NCBI GenBank assembly: GCA_003482905.1
Contig: DMXM01000029.1
Coordinates: 1 to 64,000, forward strand
Direction: 5' to 3'
Source of the DNA: Elusimicrobiota bacterium
GTDB lineage: Bacteria; Elusimicrobiota; Elusimicrobia; Elusimicrobiales; UBA9959
DNA length: 64,000 nucleotides
Shown: in pieces, positions 50,207-62,200 of the stretch
How positions within the stretch are numbered: the first letter of the stretch is position 1
How the letters are laid out: each line of letters opens with the position of its first letter
Made by a program: the position numbers and the translations under genes
Notes under the pieces: model-generated
What the model saw: only the letters and a program-made list of their open reading frames with translations
Told to the model about the DNA's origin: nothing
The model's database searches: none

Positions 50207-53200
50207 TTATGGGCCGATACTAAGTGTGTAAAGCCTCCCGTCATTGGAACCTATCAGCACCGCCTTCATATCCGAGTCTATCACAGGGTCGGACCGCACC
50301 GGTCCGCCGGTATAGACCGGCCAGCCGGTTCTGATCTGCCCCGTATTAGCATTGACGCCATAAATCTTGCCGTCGTCACAGCCGAAATAGACATAATCCT
50401 CCCCGGCGCCGAGGCCTACATACCACGCGGGTACCACCACAGGCGAAGACCTTATGGCCCCACCCGCTTGGAAAGTCCAGGCCAGGGCTCCGGTAGCGGC
50501 GTCGAGCTTATAGAGTTTACCGTTATCGGCGCCAAAGAAAACATACTTGGTGCCGCCCAGTATCCAGACGAAAGGCGAGGTATAGATGGAAGAACCGGTA
50601 TCGTAATCGTTCCAGCCGGACATGGCCGTCATATTGCCGGAATTTATAGCGTAGATCTTGCCGTCAGTGGAAGTGATATAGAGCGCATTGTCGGGGCTGG
50701 CCACGTAGGCGTCGAAATAAGGCGAGGACTTTACGGGCCCACCGGTGACGAAAGTGTTATTGGAAGTGCCGTCTCCGGTCTTAAGACTGACGATCTTGCC
50801 GTCCTCCAGCCCGGTCCAGGCCGTGGCTACCGTGGCCCGCTCGTCTATGGAAGGCGCGCCGGCCGGAGGCGCGGTAACGGCGGAAGCGAAGTTCCAGCCG
50901 GAGCAGGCCGAGCCGTCGGTCTTGTTGCGGCAATGGAGCTTGTTGTCGGCAGTCGCGACATAGAGCCTGCTGTCGGTGTCCGATATAGACTTGACCACGG
51001 CCCCGAGGGAAACCTTAGGCCAGGCCTCCGTCACCGTACCGCCGTTGTCCCGCAGTTTATATACATCCCCGTTCTCCCCGGCGAAGTAGATGTAGACCTG
51101 CCCCCCCTCCTCCTGCGGCAGGGATGGCGGAACGCTGATAGGCGTGGCCGGCACGGTCTCGAAGGTCCAGAGCGGCACGCCGGAAGTGCTTAGCGCCACC
51201 ACGGTCCCGTCCGTGGAAGGCAGGTATGCCCGGCTCTCCGCCAGCAGGCCTCCCGAGTAGGCCGTTATAGCCGCAGTTATGGGCGCCGAAGATTCCGACA
51301 CATATGGCCAGCTGCTATTAACTGGAGGCAGGGCGGGCGAGATAAGGGTGAAAGAAGAAGAATTCACCTCGGTTCCGGGCGTGAATTCCTGGACCAGCGA
51401 ACCGGAGGAATCTCCCACGGCGAAACCGGAGGCGGGGTCGAAACGCACCCTGAAGGTGTTGTCAGGCGCCCTGTCGGAGGCGTCCCTGGTGGAAGCGAAG
51501 ACCACGAAGAAGGACCGCGTGGAGCCTGCGACCACGCCAGCGGAAGCCAGGCCCTGGCCGCTGACGGTAAGCGTGGACAAACCGGCGGCGTTCAGCGAGA
51601 TGGCAGCCATGGGCACGTACGCTACGGTGGCCACGTCGATGGCCGGTTCATATACGTCGGGCAGGCCCGTGGAGGTGGAATCCGCCACCAGCATGACAGC
51701 GTCGAACAGGTTCATAACCTGCTGCTGTGTAAGTGGGGCGCCAAGGTCGCTATTGAGCAAGGTGAAGGCCACCGTCGCCACGCGCACCTCGTTGGCGCCC
51801 GCCGGGCTGTTGTTGGAAACGGCCACGCGCAGCGGGCTGCCCCGGGTGTCATTGTTCAGCCAGGAGGGCGCGGAGGCGGCATAAGCTGAAGCCGAGTGAA
51901 CGGCCGCGTCATAGGTAACCGACGTTATGACCACCTGCGGGGCCGAAGCCGCCCCGGTATCGGAGTTGAGTACAAGACGGTACAACGCTCCGTTCACAAG
52001 TGCCCCGCCGTCCTGGTCCCGGAACTGCAGCCCGAACTGAGCGGTGGCCTGCCCGGACAGCGCCGACACGCTGAAGCCGATATCGTTAAGCCTGTAAATG
52101 TGCGGGGAGGCGGGGTCCGCGGCGCCGCCGCGGCGCGACATGACCAGATTGTTGCCGCGGCCCGCGGAGGCGTCGGCGCCGAGCGTCAGCCGCAGAGGGA
52201 AGTTGCGGGAGAGGTACCTGGCGCCGCCCGACGGATCCGGGTATTGGAGCGTATTGGCCGGGGCTGTTCCCGCGTTGTTATTGCGCGAGGCCAGGGTGGT
52301 TCCGGTGCTGGCTGAAAAATCGGCCGAGTCCACTCCGGTGTGGGAGCCGTCTAAAGGGCCGCGGACTATGGACAGCGCCGACAGGGCGGGGGCGGGGTTG
52401 GCGTACGGGACCAGCTGCGCGGCATAGTTGTACCTGGTGTAAGCCCCGTCGTACTGCCAGGTCAGCTGGCTGACGGTGGAACCGCTGGAATTCTCCAGTG
52501 CCAGGAAATCCCCGGCGGGGGACAGCCCCTGGGCGCCGAAGACGGAGGCATAAGAACGCCCTTCGTCGTCGGCCGAGGAGCCGTCCAGAGCGGTAAAGTC
52601 GAGCGGGTATATTTTGCGCGAGAACCTGAAGACCTGGCCGGCGGCGGATGACGCCGCGTTGCGCAGCGCGTAGCCGCCAAGCCGGCGGGTGGAAACAGGG
52701 TCGGAACTGTAGAGCTCTATAAACTCTGAATCCAGCGCGCCGTAGGAGATCTCGTTTATGGTCAGCGCGTCGGTGGAAACGGTATTGGCGTAGCCGCGCG
52801 TAGGCGTCGGGTCTATCTCGAAATAATCCGGCGAGCCGTCGCTGACGCGCGCGAAGGACTGGCCGGGCTGCAGGCCGGCCGGCCACTGCACCTGGTCCAC
52901 TAGCCCGCCCGAAGCGTCGAGCAGTTTAACGTGGTAGCTCTGCGCCGCGTTGAGGTCCAGCGCCAGGCCGCTGACGAGGAAGGTGGACATGGCGTTCACG
53001 TACTGGCCCGCCGCTCCGCTCCAGACCGGGATGGCCGTGCCGCCCGGGTCTATGGGATTCTCCACGTAATCCAACTTCCAGCCGGTAAGAGGAACGGTGC
53101 TCCCGGAGTTATTGAACAGCTCTACCCAATCAGAGGCGGCCGGAGAGCCGGAAGGGTAGACTTCGTTGAGGACCAGAACGGACGGCGAGACCACGCGCGG

Positions 53201-56200
53201 GTAGGCGGTGTAGTACTCGAGCGGCACCCCGTCGCCGCGAACAAGCCTTAGGCAGTACACCGCGCCCGGTGACATGCCGTTGTCCTTGAGCGCCAGGTCC
53301 CACATGCCGGAGCGGTTGCGGGCTATGCCGGCCACGGAGTTCAGGAAACCGCCGGATTCGGCGTAGACCTGGTTTATATTGGCCTGCACTCCGTAGAGCG
53401 GATCTGCGGCGTTGGGGGTAAGCGCGGTTTTGTCCGCCGGGACATTGTCGCTGTAAGCTATGGCGGTAAGCGCCGTAACGTCGGTCCAGTCGCCCGGCGT
53501 CCCGCTTGACGGCTCCGCGCAGGTGCCGTCGCCCTGTCCGGCGAACTGCAGCTTGAAGTCCTGGCCGGAGGCTGGCAGGTCCACCTGTCCCACGGTAACC
53601 AGCGTCCTGAGCCGGAATGGATCGCCGGCGGCCGGCAGCACGGCCAGCGCGTTCTGCGCCGCCAGCGGCGCCCCCACGTCCGTGGTGGCCGTATTGGTGA
53701 AGAAGCGGTAAGCGCTGGCCTCGAAGGTAGTGGTTGGGGGGGCGGGCCAGAAGACAAAGGAGAAGCCTCCGGCGAGAGCAGAGCCCAGGTTAGGTTCCAG
53801 CGCGGCGCTGCCGTCGGCGTTGCTCCAGGTGAAGGCCGCCGCGGAGGTCATCACCAGGCGCTTCGCGAACAGGTCGGCGTTGGAGTCCGCCAGGGCAAAG
53901 ACCAGGCGCTCCCTGTTCACCGGGTCCTGCTTAAGATCGTAATAACGCTGCGGATTGGCGAAGACGGGGGAAGGCGTAAAGTCCCCCTGGGCCGTGAATG
54001 TGGACCCATTGCCCACATACCAGCCCAGGTTGGTGACGGCGGAATCGTTATAGGTTATTACGCTTCGCACGGCCGTATTGGAGCTTATCCACGCGGCCGC
54101 CACCAGTTTGGTGCCAGCCAGAGGGACCTGCGCGGAGGTGTCCAAATTGGAGGAATTTGCCCAGACCGCCCCGTTCCAATAGCCGGCCTGCAGGTCAGAA
54201 CCGGCGTTGCCAATGGAGGCGAAGACCATTTCGTCCGAGGCCGGATTGGCCGCGAGGTCCAGGTTCGTAGCGTCGTCGAAGAAGTTCTTCGGGTTAACAA
54301 CCCCCCCCCAAGTGTGAGCAGGGCTGCCGCCGGTCCAGGCCGCCGTAGCGTAGCGCACGCCGTTGACGCCGTCGGAACCGCCCGAATGGCCCCAGACCAC
54401 CATAATGTCGCCGGTCAGCGACTCGGTCTCCACGGCGAAACTTTCGACGTCCTGCGAGGCGGAGACGGTCTCTAGCGAGGCCTCAAGCGCCGAGGCGGGC
54501 TCATTCTCCCAGGCCGTACCGTTCCAGACCATGGCCGACAGGTCCGAGTTGGCGTCCGCCCAGGTGGCGGCGATATTATCATGATCGGCCCGGCGGTCCG
54601 GGGCCATTTTAACCCAGTGCACCGCGCCCGAAGTGCGTACCGGGTCCAGCGTGGCGGCGGCAGACCAGTTGCCCGAACCGCACCCGGAGGAGCCGGGTTT
54701 AGTGCGGTAGCCAAGTTCGCTGGTGCCGGAAACGCCGCGCGAATACAGCACCATCACATCGCCGCTGTTGGTCTCGAAAGCGATATCAAAACGCCGTGTG
54801 GCGTCTGCGCCGCCTACCGTCTGCGTCCATTCCTCGTACCAGTTGGCGCCGTCGGTGCAGAGTACGCGCAGCGTGCCGCTCTTGACGTAGGCCGCCACAG
54901 CTTCTTGTTTGGTGGTAAGCGGATTGGTGCGCACCGTGAACAGCATTCCTGCGGCTCCGGAGATGGTCTGGCGCACGGCGCTGAACGAATTGGACGCGCT
55001 GATATAATCGCGGAACTGCGGCATACTGTTGCCGGACTGGGCGTAGATGAGCACGCCGTCCCCGGCCGCGTGCAGGTCGGCCAGGATCAGCGTGTTTACC
55101 AGGCCCAGGCTCACCCATTCCGTGGAATTGCCATTGTTATGCTCGGCCCGCACCCTGGCGTAATAATATGTGTTGCTGCTTAGGCCGCTGAAGGTGGCGC
55201 CCGGGCCGGCCGTGGGGATGGTGGAAAGAACGACCTGGTTGGTAACCCCCGCGTTGAAATCCAAGGCCGTGGAGACATGCACCGTGTACCTGGTGGTCCC
55301 GAGCGGGTTGGAATTGGCGCCCCAGGACAGGATGAAACTGTTGTCGGTGACCGCGCTGAATGGACTGCCGGGAACCGTGGGGATATTGGTCAGCGTAGAG
55401 GTGGCCGGGTAGACGGCCCAGGGGCTCTCGTCGCCCGGCCCGCCGGCTTTCACAAAGAGATAATAGGTGCTGTTCAGCGCCAGGGCAGGGTTGAACACCG
55501 CGGCCGAAGCCCCGGCAGTAACGCTGGAGGCGTACACAGGAGAGGGAGAAACGCCTGGATTTACCGACGCGGCCAGGGTATAGCCGGTGGCTCCGTCCAC
55601 CAGCGACCACGTGGCGGTTATGGAATAACTGGAAACCTGCGTTACCGGGTAGGGAGCCGGCGCGGCCAGGCCGCTGGTGCGGGTGGACCCCAGCGCCGCG
55701 TAATCGCTGTAAACCCCGCTATGGTTCATGGCGCGCACGCGGAAATAGTAGTCGCGGTTGGACAACAGGCCGTAAAAGGAGTAAGACTCGCCGCTGACCG
55801 GCGCGGTAGAGGCCGTCTGCCCGGCCGCGCCGGAGTTGAAGTTCTGGGCTGTGGAAACCTGCACTTGATAAAGCGTGCCCGCCGGGTTGGCGCTGGCGCT
55901 CCAGGCGGCAGTCAGGCCGCCAGATGTCACCGCGCTGAAAGTGGAGAGGGCCGTCAGCGGAAGAGCGGCCAAAGTGGCGGTGCCGGCCGCCGCGGTCCAA
56001 CTGGTTAGAACACCGTTGCGGTTCACGGCGGCCGCCAGGAAATAATACGTGGTATTGGGAACAAGCCCCGAGCTGCTGAGGGAGAGGCCGTAGGTATCGG
56101 AACTCGCGGTTACCGCCCAGGCCGGGGAGAGCGGGTCCGGAGCCGTGGACGAAACCACGCGGTACAGTGTGCCGGGGTCCCTGTTGCCGTTAGCCGACCA

Positions 56201-59200
56201 GTTGACCTGTATGACGCCCGTTCCTACCCCGCTGAAACCAGATAGAACCGGGGCATGCGCCACAAGCGTAGCCGTGCCGGCCGGGGCCGTATAACCGGTG
56301 GAGATACCGCTGACCCCGAGCGCCGCGACACGGAAGTAATATGTTGTGTCAGCCTCCAACCCGGAGGTGCTCAGGGAGAGGTTATAGGTTTCGGAACTGG
56401 TCACCACCGCCCCGCCGGGGGCGGACGGATCGGAAGCCGTGGACGCAAGGACCCTGTAAAGCGTACCGGCATCCCGGTTGCCGTTGCGCTGCCAGTTGAA
56501 GGTGAGCTCCGCCGCGCCAACCCCGGTGAAACCGGAGAAGATGGGGATGTTGGCGGGTGTGGCCGTGGCCTGTACGGAGGTATAAGCCGTAGGGACGCCG
56601 TCCTTGTTGACGCCGGCCGCGCGGAAGTAATATGTGGTGTCGGCGAACAGCGCCGCCGTAGTCAGCGAGACGTTATATGTGTCGGAAGAACTGAAAGCCG
56701 CCGCTCCGGGGATAAGCGGGTCAGCGGCCGTGGAAACAAGCACCCGGAAGAGCGTCTCGGGGAACCTGTTACCGTTCTGAAGGAAATTGAACCGCACGGA
56801 ATCAGAAACCACGCCGGAGAAAGAGGCGAAGGCCGGCGGGTATTCCAGCAGCGTGGCCTTAGCCGGAAAAGCGAGCCAGTCCCCGGAGACGTAATGTTTA
56901 TTCGCCCTGGCGAAGAGATAATAGACCGTGTCGGCGGCCAGACCTTCCACATAAGCCTGATTGTCCCCTTCAAGCGTATCACTGGAAACCGCAATGGAAA
57001 CAGGCTGATCGGGAGACAGCGAAGCCGCCAGCGTGTAGCCGGTAGCGCTGTCTACAAGCGACCAGGAGGCGGCCAGCGAACTCACATGAACCCCCGTTAT
57101 CTCGCCGGACGCGGGGCTGCCTATCTCGCCCGGGTTAAGCGTGGCGGCGCTGAAAGGCGGAGCGCTCCAGGCCGTGCGCACCCCATTATTATTCAGCGCC
57201 GCGGCGCGGAAATAGTAGGCGGTACTGGGGTTAAGGTCAGAAGTGCTGAGATAAAGGTTGTAGGTGTCGGAAGAAGAGACCACGGCGCCGGCCGGGGCGG
57301 CCGGGTCAGCCGCGGTGGACGCCAGCACCCGGTAAAGAGTGCCAGGCTCCCGGTTGCCTCCGGCGGACCAGTTGAGCTGGATGAAATTCTCGGTCACGCC
57401 AGTGGCGTAGAAGGAGGACGGAACATTGGCCAGGGTGGAGGTGGAGGCCGCGGCCGTCCAGGCGGTCAGAACCCCGTTCTTGTTCACACCCGCGGCCTTG
57501 AAGTAATAAGTGGTGTCCGCGAAAAGCGACGCCGAAGCCAGCGACAGGTTGTATGTGTCCGAAGAAACCGCCGCCGCCCCGGCCGGAGAGAGCGGATCCA
57601 GAGCCGTGGACGAAACCACGCGGTACAACGTGCCTGCCGCGTTGCCGTTAGCCGAGAAATTGAACTGCAACGCGTCCTCCGCCACGCCGCTGAAGTCATT
57701 GAAGGCAGGAGGGAAAGCCAGCAGCGTGGCTGTGGCCGCGGCTACGGTATAGTCGGTAGACACCCAGTTCTTGTTCACACCCGCTACCGAGAAATAATAG
57801 ATGGTATCCGCGGCCAGACCCGACGTGCTTAGGTAATTGTTGTAGGTGAGAGAACTTACCGCCAATGCCCCGCCTGGGGCCAGAGGACCGGGCGCCGTTG
57901 ACGAAACCACGCGGTACAGCGTGCCGGCCGCGTTGCCGTTGGCCGAGAAATCGAACCGCAGCGAGCCAGCGGCTACGTCCGAAAAACCGGCGAAGACAGG
58001 GGCGAAGCCCAACAGCGTGGCTGTGCCCCTGGGGGAAGTATAGAGAGTGGCGGCGCCATTATGATTCAGGGCCGCCACGCGGAAATAGTAGGTGGTGTCT
58101 GCGGCCAGGCCGGAGGAACTAAATGACAGGCCATAGGTATCCGCGTACGCGACGGCCGCTCCGGAAGGGCTGGCCGGGTCGGCGGCGGTGGAGGAGAGCA
58201 CCCTGTAAAGCGTGCCGGCCGGATTTCCGCCGGAGGCCCAGTCTATGGAAATCCCCCCCGCACTAACGCCGGAGAAGGTTCCGAAAGCAGTTGCGTAAGC
58301 CAGCGTAGCCGTGCCGACGGGAACCGTATAAGACGTCTCCACCCCGTTCTTGTTCACTCCGGCCACGCGGAAATAATAGGTGGTGTTGGCCGCCAGCCCG
58401 GAAGAAGAGAGTGACAAGCTATAGGTCAGCGAAGAAACCGTCACGGCGCCGCCAGGGGCCAGCGGGTCGGGGGCCGTGGAAGAAACAACCCGGTACAGAG
58501 TACCTGGGTAACGGTTACCGTTAGCCGACCAGTTAAATTGCATGGCGGTCTGGCCAATACCGCTGAAACCGGTAAAAGCCGGTGGGAAGGCCAGCAGCGT
58601 AGCGGTAGCGGCCGGCGCTGTATAGGCGGTGGGGGTACCGTTATGATTCAACCCTGCCACGCGGAAATAATAGGTAGTGTCCCCGGCCAGCCCCGCAGTA
58701 CTCAGAAAAGTGTTGTAGGTCAGAGAACTGACGGCCACGGCCCCGCCAGGACTCAACGGGTCCGCCGCGGTGGAGGAAACTACGCGATACAGCGTGCCTG
58801 GGTCGGCGTTGCCATTGGCTGACCAGTCGAACATTATAGAACCGGAAGCCGCCTCGCCGAAACCGGCGAAGACCGGGGCGAAAGCCAGCAGCGTGGCAGT
58901 GCCGGAATGCAGCCGCCAGCCGCTGGAAACCCCTTCGAAGTTGCTGCGCGCGAACAGGTAATAGGTGGTGTTCGGGGAGAAGGTCGGGACCGACAGCGTG
59001 GCCGACAAGTTCCCCAAGGTGTGGCTGGAGGAATAGAGCGGGGAGGGCTCGTCGCCGGGGTTGACCGACGCGGCCAGCGTATAACTGGTGGTCTCGCTCA
59101 CCAGCGGCCAGGAGGCGGATATCTGCGATTCCGTCACGCCGGTGACCGAAATTGAGTCCGGCCGCGCCGGCCGCAGTTCCTCCAGCACCTGCAGCCAACT

Positions 59201-62200
59201 GTCGCCGGCGGCGTTGGCGGTAGGGCCATCCACCGACACGGAGACTGTCCTGCCGCTGGACATGGTCACTCCGTTGCCGTCGTCTATATACAGGCGCAGA
59301 GCCAGCCTGTCGCCGTTACTGATGGCGGTGGGGGTGGGCTGGACGGTCCAAGTCTGGGCCCCGTCGGCTATTCCCAGCTCGGTCCGGGCGAGGACCGCGG
59401 TGGCCACCGTAGAGATTATCACTCCCGAATTATTGGTGCGGTAGAGCACCCCGGTTACGGTGGCGTTGGCCTGCACGGCGCTCTCCCACGCCCTGATATT
59501 GAAAGTTACGCTGCTGATCAGAGTCACAGCGTCGAGCGGCATAGTGTACCAGGTCTGCACCGCCCCGCCGGCCGCCTTGGTTATCTGTGTAGCGCTGGTG
59601 GGCGGCGTCACGGCGCCGGCCAGCGTGCTCTTTGTATAGGTAACCGGGGCGGCGCCGCGCAGGAGGGAGAGCCTGCGCTCCTCGCCGGTGTCGGGCGCGG
59701 CGGCGGTGGAAACGTCGTCGCGCAGGTAGAGCTTGGTCACCACCTGCAGGGTACGCTCAGACTGAGCAGCCGTGTAACTGGTGGCTATGCCATTCTTGTT
59801 AACCGCGGCGAGGCGGAAATAGTAGATCTTATTGGTGATAAGCCCGGAGGAAGACAGTGAAAGGTCGTAAGTGTCCTCGTAAGTCACATTCGCGCCGCCC
59901 GGGTTCAGCGGGTCCGCCGCACTGGAAACCGCCACCCGGTACAAAGTGCCGTCGGCGTTGCCGTTGGGCGACCACGATACCCGGATAGCGTCCGCCTGTA
60001 TGTCGCTAAATCCGGAGAACAGGGGCGGATAGGCCGCCAGCGTGGCCGTGCCGCGCGCCGCCGTATAGGCCGTAGCCACGCCGTCGCCGTTAACGGCGGC
60101 CACGCGGAAGTAATAGGTGGTATCCGCGGCCAGGCCGGAACTGCTGACATAAAGCCCGTAAGAATCCAACAGCGTCACAGCCTCGCCGCCGGGGTTGAGC
60201 GGGTCCGGGGCGGCGGATACCGCCACCCGGTACAGCGTGCCGACGGGGTTGCCGCCGGCCGTCCAGTTGGCGTCAATGCGCGCCGCCGCTACGTCGTCGA
60301 AATGGGAAAAAACCGGCTGCCGCGCCAGCGTACGCGCGCGTTCCGGCGCGGTATAAGCGGTGGGCTGCCCGTCGTGCCCCAGCGCCGCGGCCACAAAATA
60401 GTAAGCCTTGTCGACGGCCAGGCCCGAGGAACTGAGATAGAGATTATACGTGTCGGAGGAGGTGACCGGTTCGCCGCCCGGGGCCAGGGGATCTGGCGCA
60501 GGCGAGGCCAGCACCCGGTAAAGAGTATCCGCGGGGTTGCCGCCGCCCGACCACATGAAATCCACAGAGGAATCCGTGACCGTGCCGACTCCGGGAAAAA
60601 CAGGCGCTTCCGGAAGCGTAGGATTGGCCTGCGCCGCGGAGTAGGCGCTCAGAACGCCGTTACTGTTTACGGCGGCGACCCTGAAATAATAGGAGGTATC
60701 CGGCGTCAGGCCCGCGGTAGAAAGGGAGAGGTTATACGTATCGGAGGAGGCCACAGGCGCGCCGCCAGGGTTAAGCGGGTCAGGAGCCGGCGAGGAGAGC
60801 ACCCGGTACAGGGTGCCAGCAGGATTGCCGCCGGCCGTCCAGGCAAAGGTCATGGCGGAAGTCCCGGTAGCGGAAAATTCAGAAAATGCCGGCAGGCTGG
60901 CCAGCGTAGAAGTGCCGCGCGAAGCCGTGTAGGCCGTGGGAACGCCGTCCTTGTTCAAGCCGGCTATCCTGAAATAGTAGGCGGTGTTGGCCGCCAGCGC
61001 GGCGGACGAAAGGGAAAGGTTATAGGTGTCTGAAGAAACCACCGCCGCCCCGGCCGGAGCCAGTGGGTCCGCGGCCGTAGACGAAAACACCCGGTACAGC
61101 GTACCGCCGGGGTTCCCCCCGCCGGTCCAGGACAGCCCCACGGAACCATCCGTTATAGGTCCGAAAGAACCAAAAACCGGGACATATTGCAGCAGGGTGG
61201 CCGCGGGGTCGTATTTATTCCAGGCGCTGACAACACCGGGACCATTGGCCCTTATGAACAGGTAATAGACGGTATCCGGAGACAGCCCCGGCAGTTGCGC
61301 GGATGTCAGTGAAACCACGGTGCTTGAGGCGTAAATATCCGTAGGCGGTTCGGCGGCGTAAAGCGAAGCGGCCAGCGCATAGCCGGTGGCGCCGGCGACA
61401 AGAGACCAGGCGGCCGTGACGGACGAGATATGCGGCGTCAGCGCGCCGGCCAGCGGGGCGGCCAGCGTGCCGGGAGACAGCGTGGTGGTGGAAACTATTC
61501 CGCTCCAGGCCGTAATAACGCCGTTGTTGTTCACTGCGCGCGCAAGGAAGTGGTACTTAGTGCTGAAAGCCAGGACCTCGGTGGAAAGATACAGATTATA
61601 AGTATCCGAGCTGGTCACCGCCGCCCCTGCGGGAGCCAGCGGGTTCGCCGCCGTGGAGACCATTACCCTGTAAAGCGTGCTGGGCCCGCTGACGTTGGTC
61701 CATTCCAGACGCACCTTGTCGGAGGTGGTTTCGGTGAACTGCAGCCCTGAAGGGACGGCCGCCAGCGTGGAAGTCCCGGCTATGTCCGTATAGGCTGTCA
61801 GCGCTCCGTCCTTATTAACCCCTGCGGCGCGGAAGTAATAGGTGGAGTTCGGGACCAGGTCCGATGAGATCAACGCGATATTGTAAGTATCGGAGGAAAC
61901 CACCGCCGCCCCGCCCGGAGAGAGCGGGTCCGGGGCCGTCGAGGCCGCCACCCGGAACAGCGTGCCCGGATAGGTGTTTCCGTTGGCCGAAAAATTAAAC
62001 TGCATGCCGGTCTCACTTACACCGGTAAAAGCGGAGAGGGCGGGAGCGTATCGCAGCAGCGAGGCGCGGTTCTCCGAAGCCGTATATTCCGTGAGCACAC
62101 CGTTGCGGTTAACTGCGGCGGCGCGGAAATAATAACGGGTATCCGGTATCAACCCGGCCGAAGAGAGAGAAAGAATATAGGTGTCGGAAGAAACCACCCT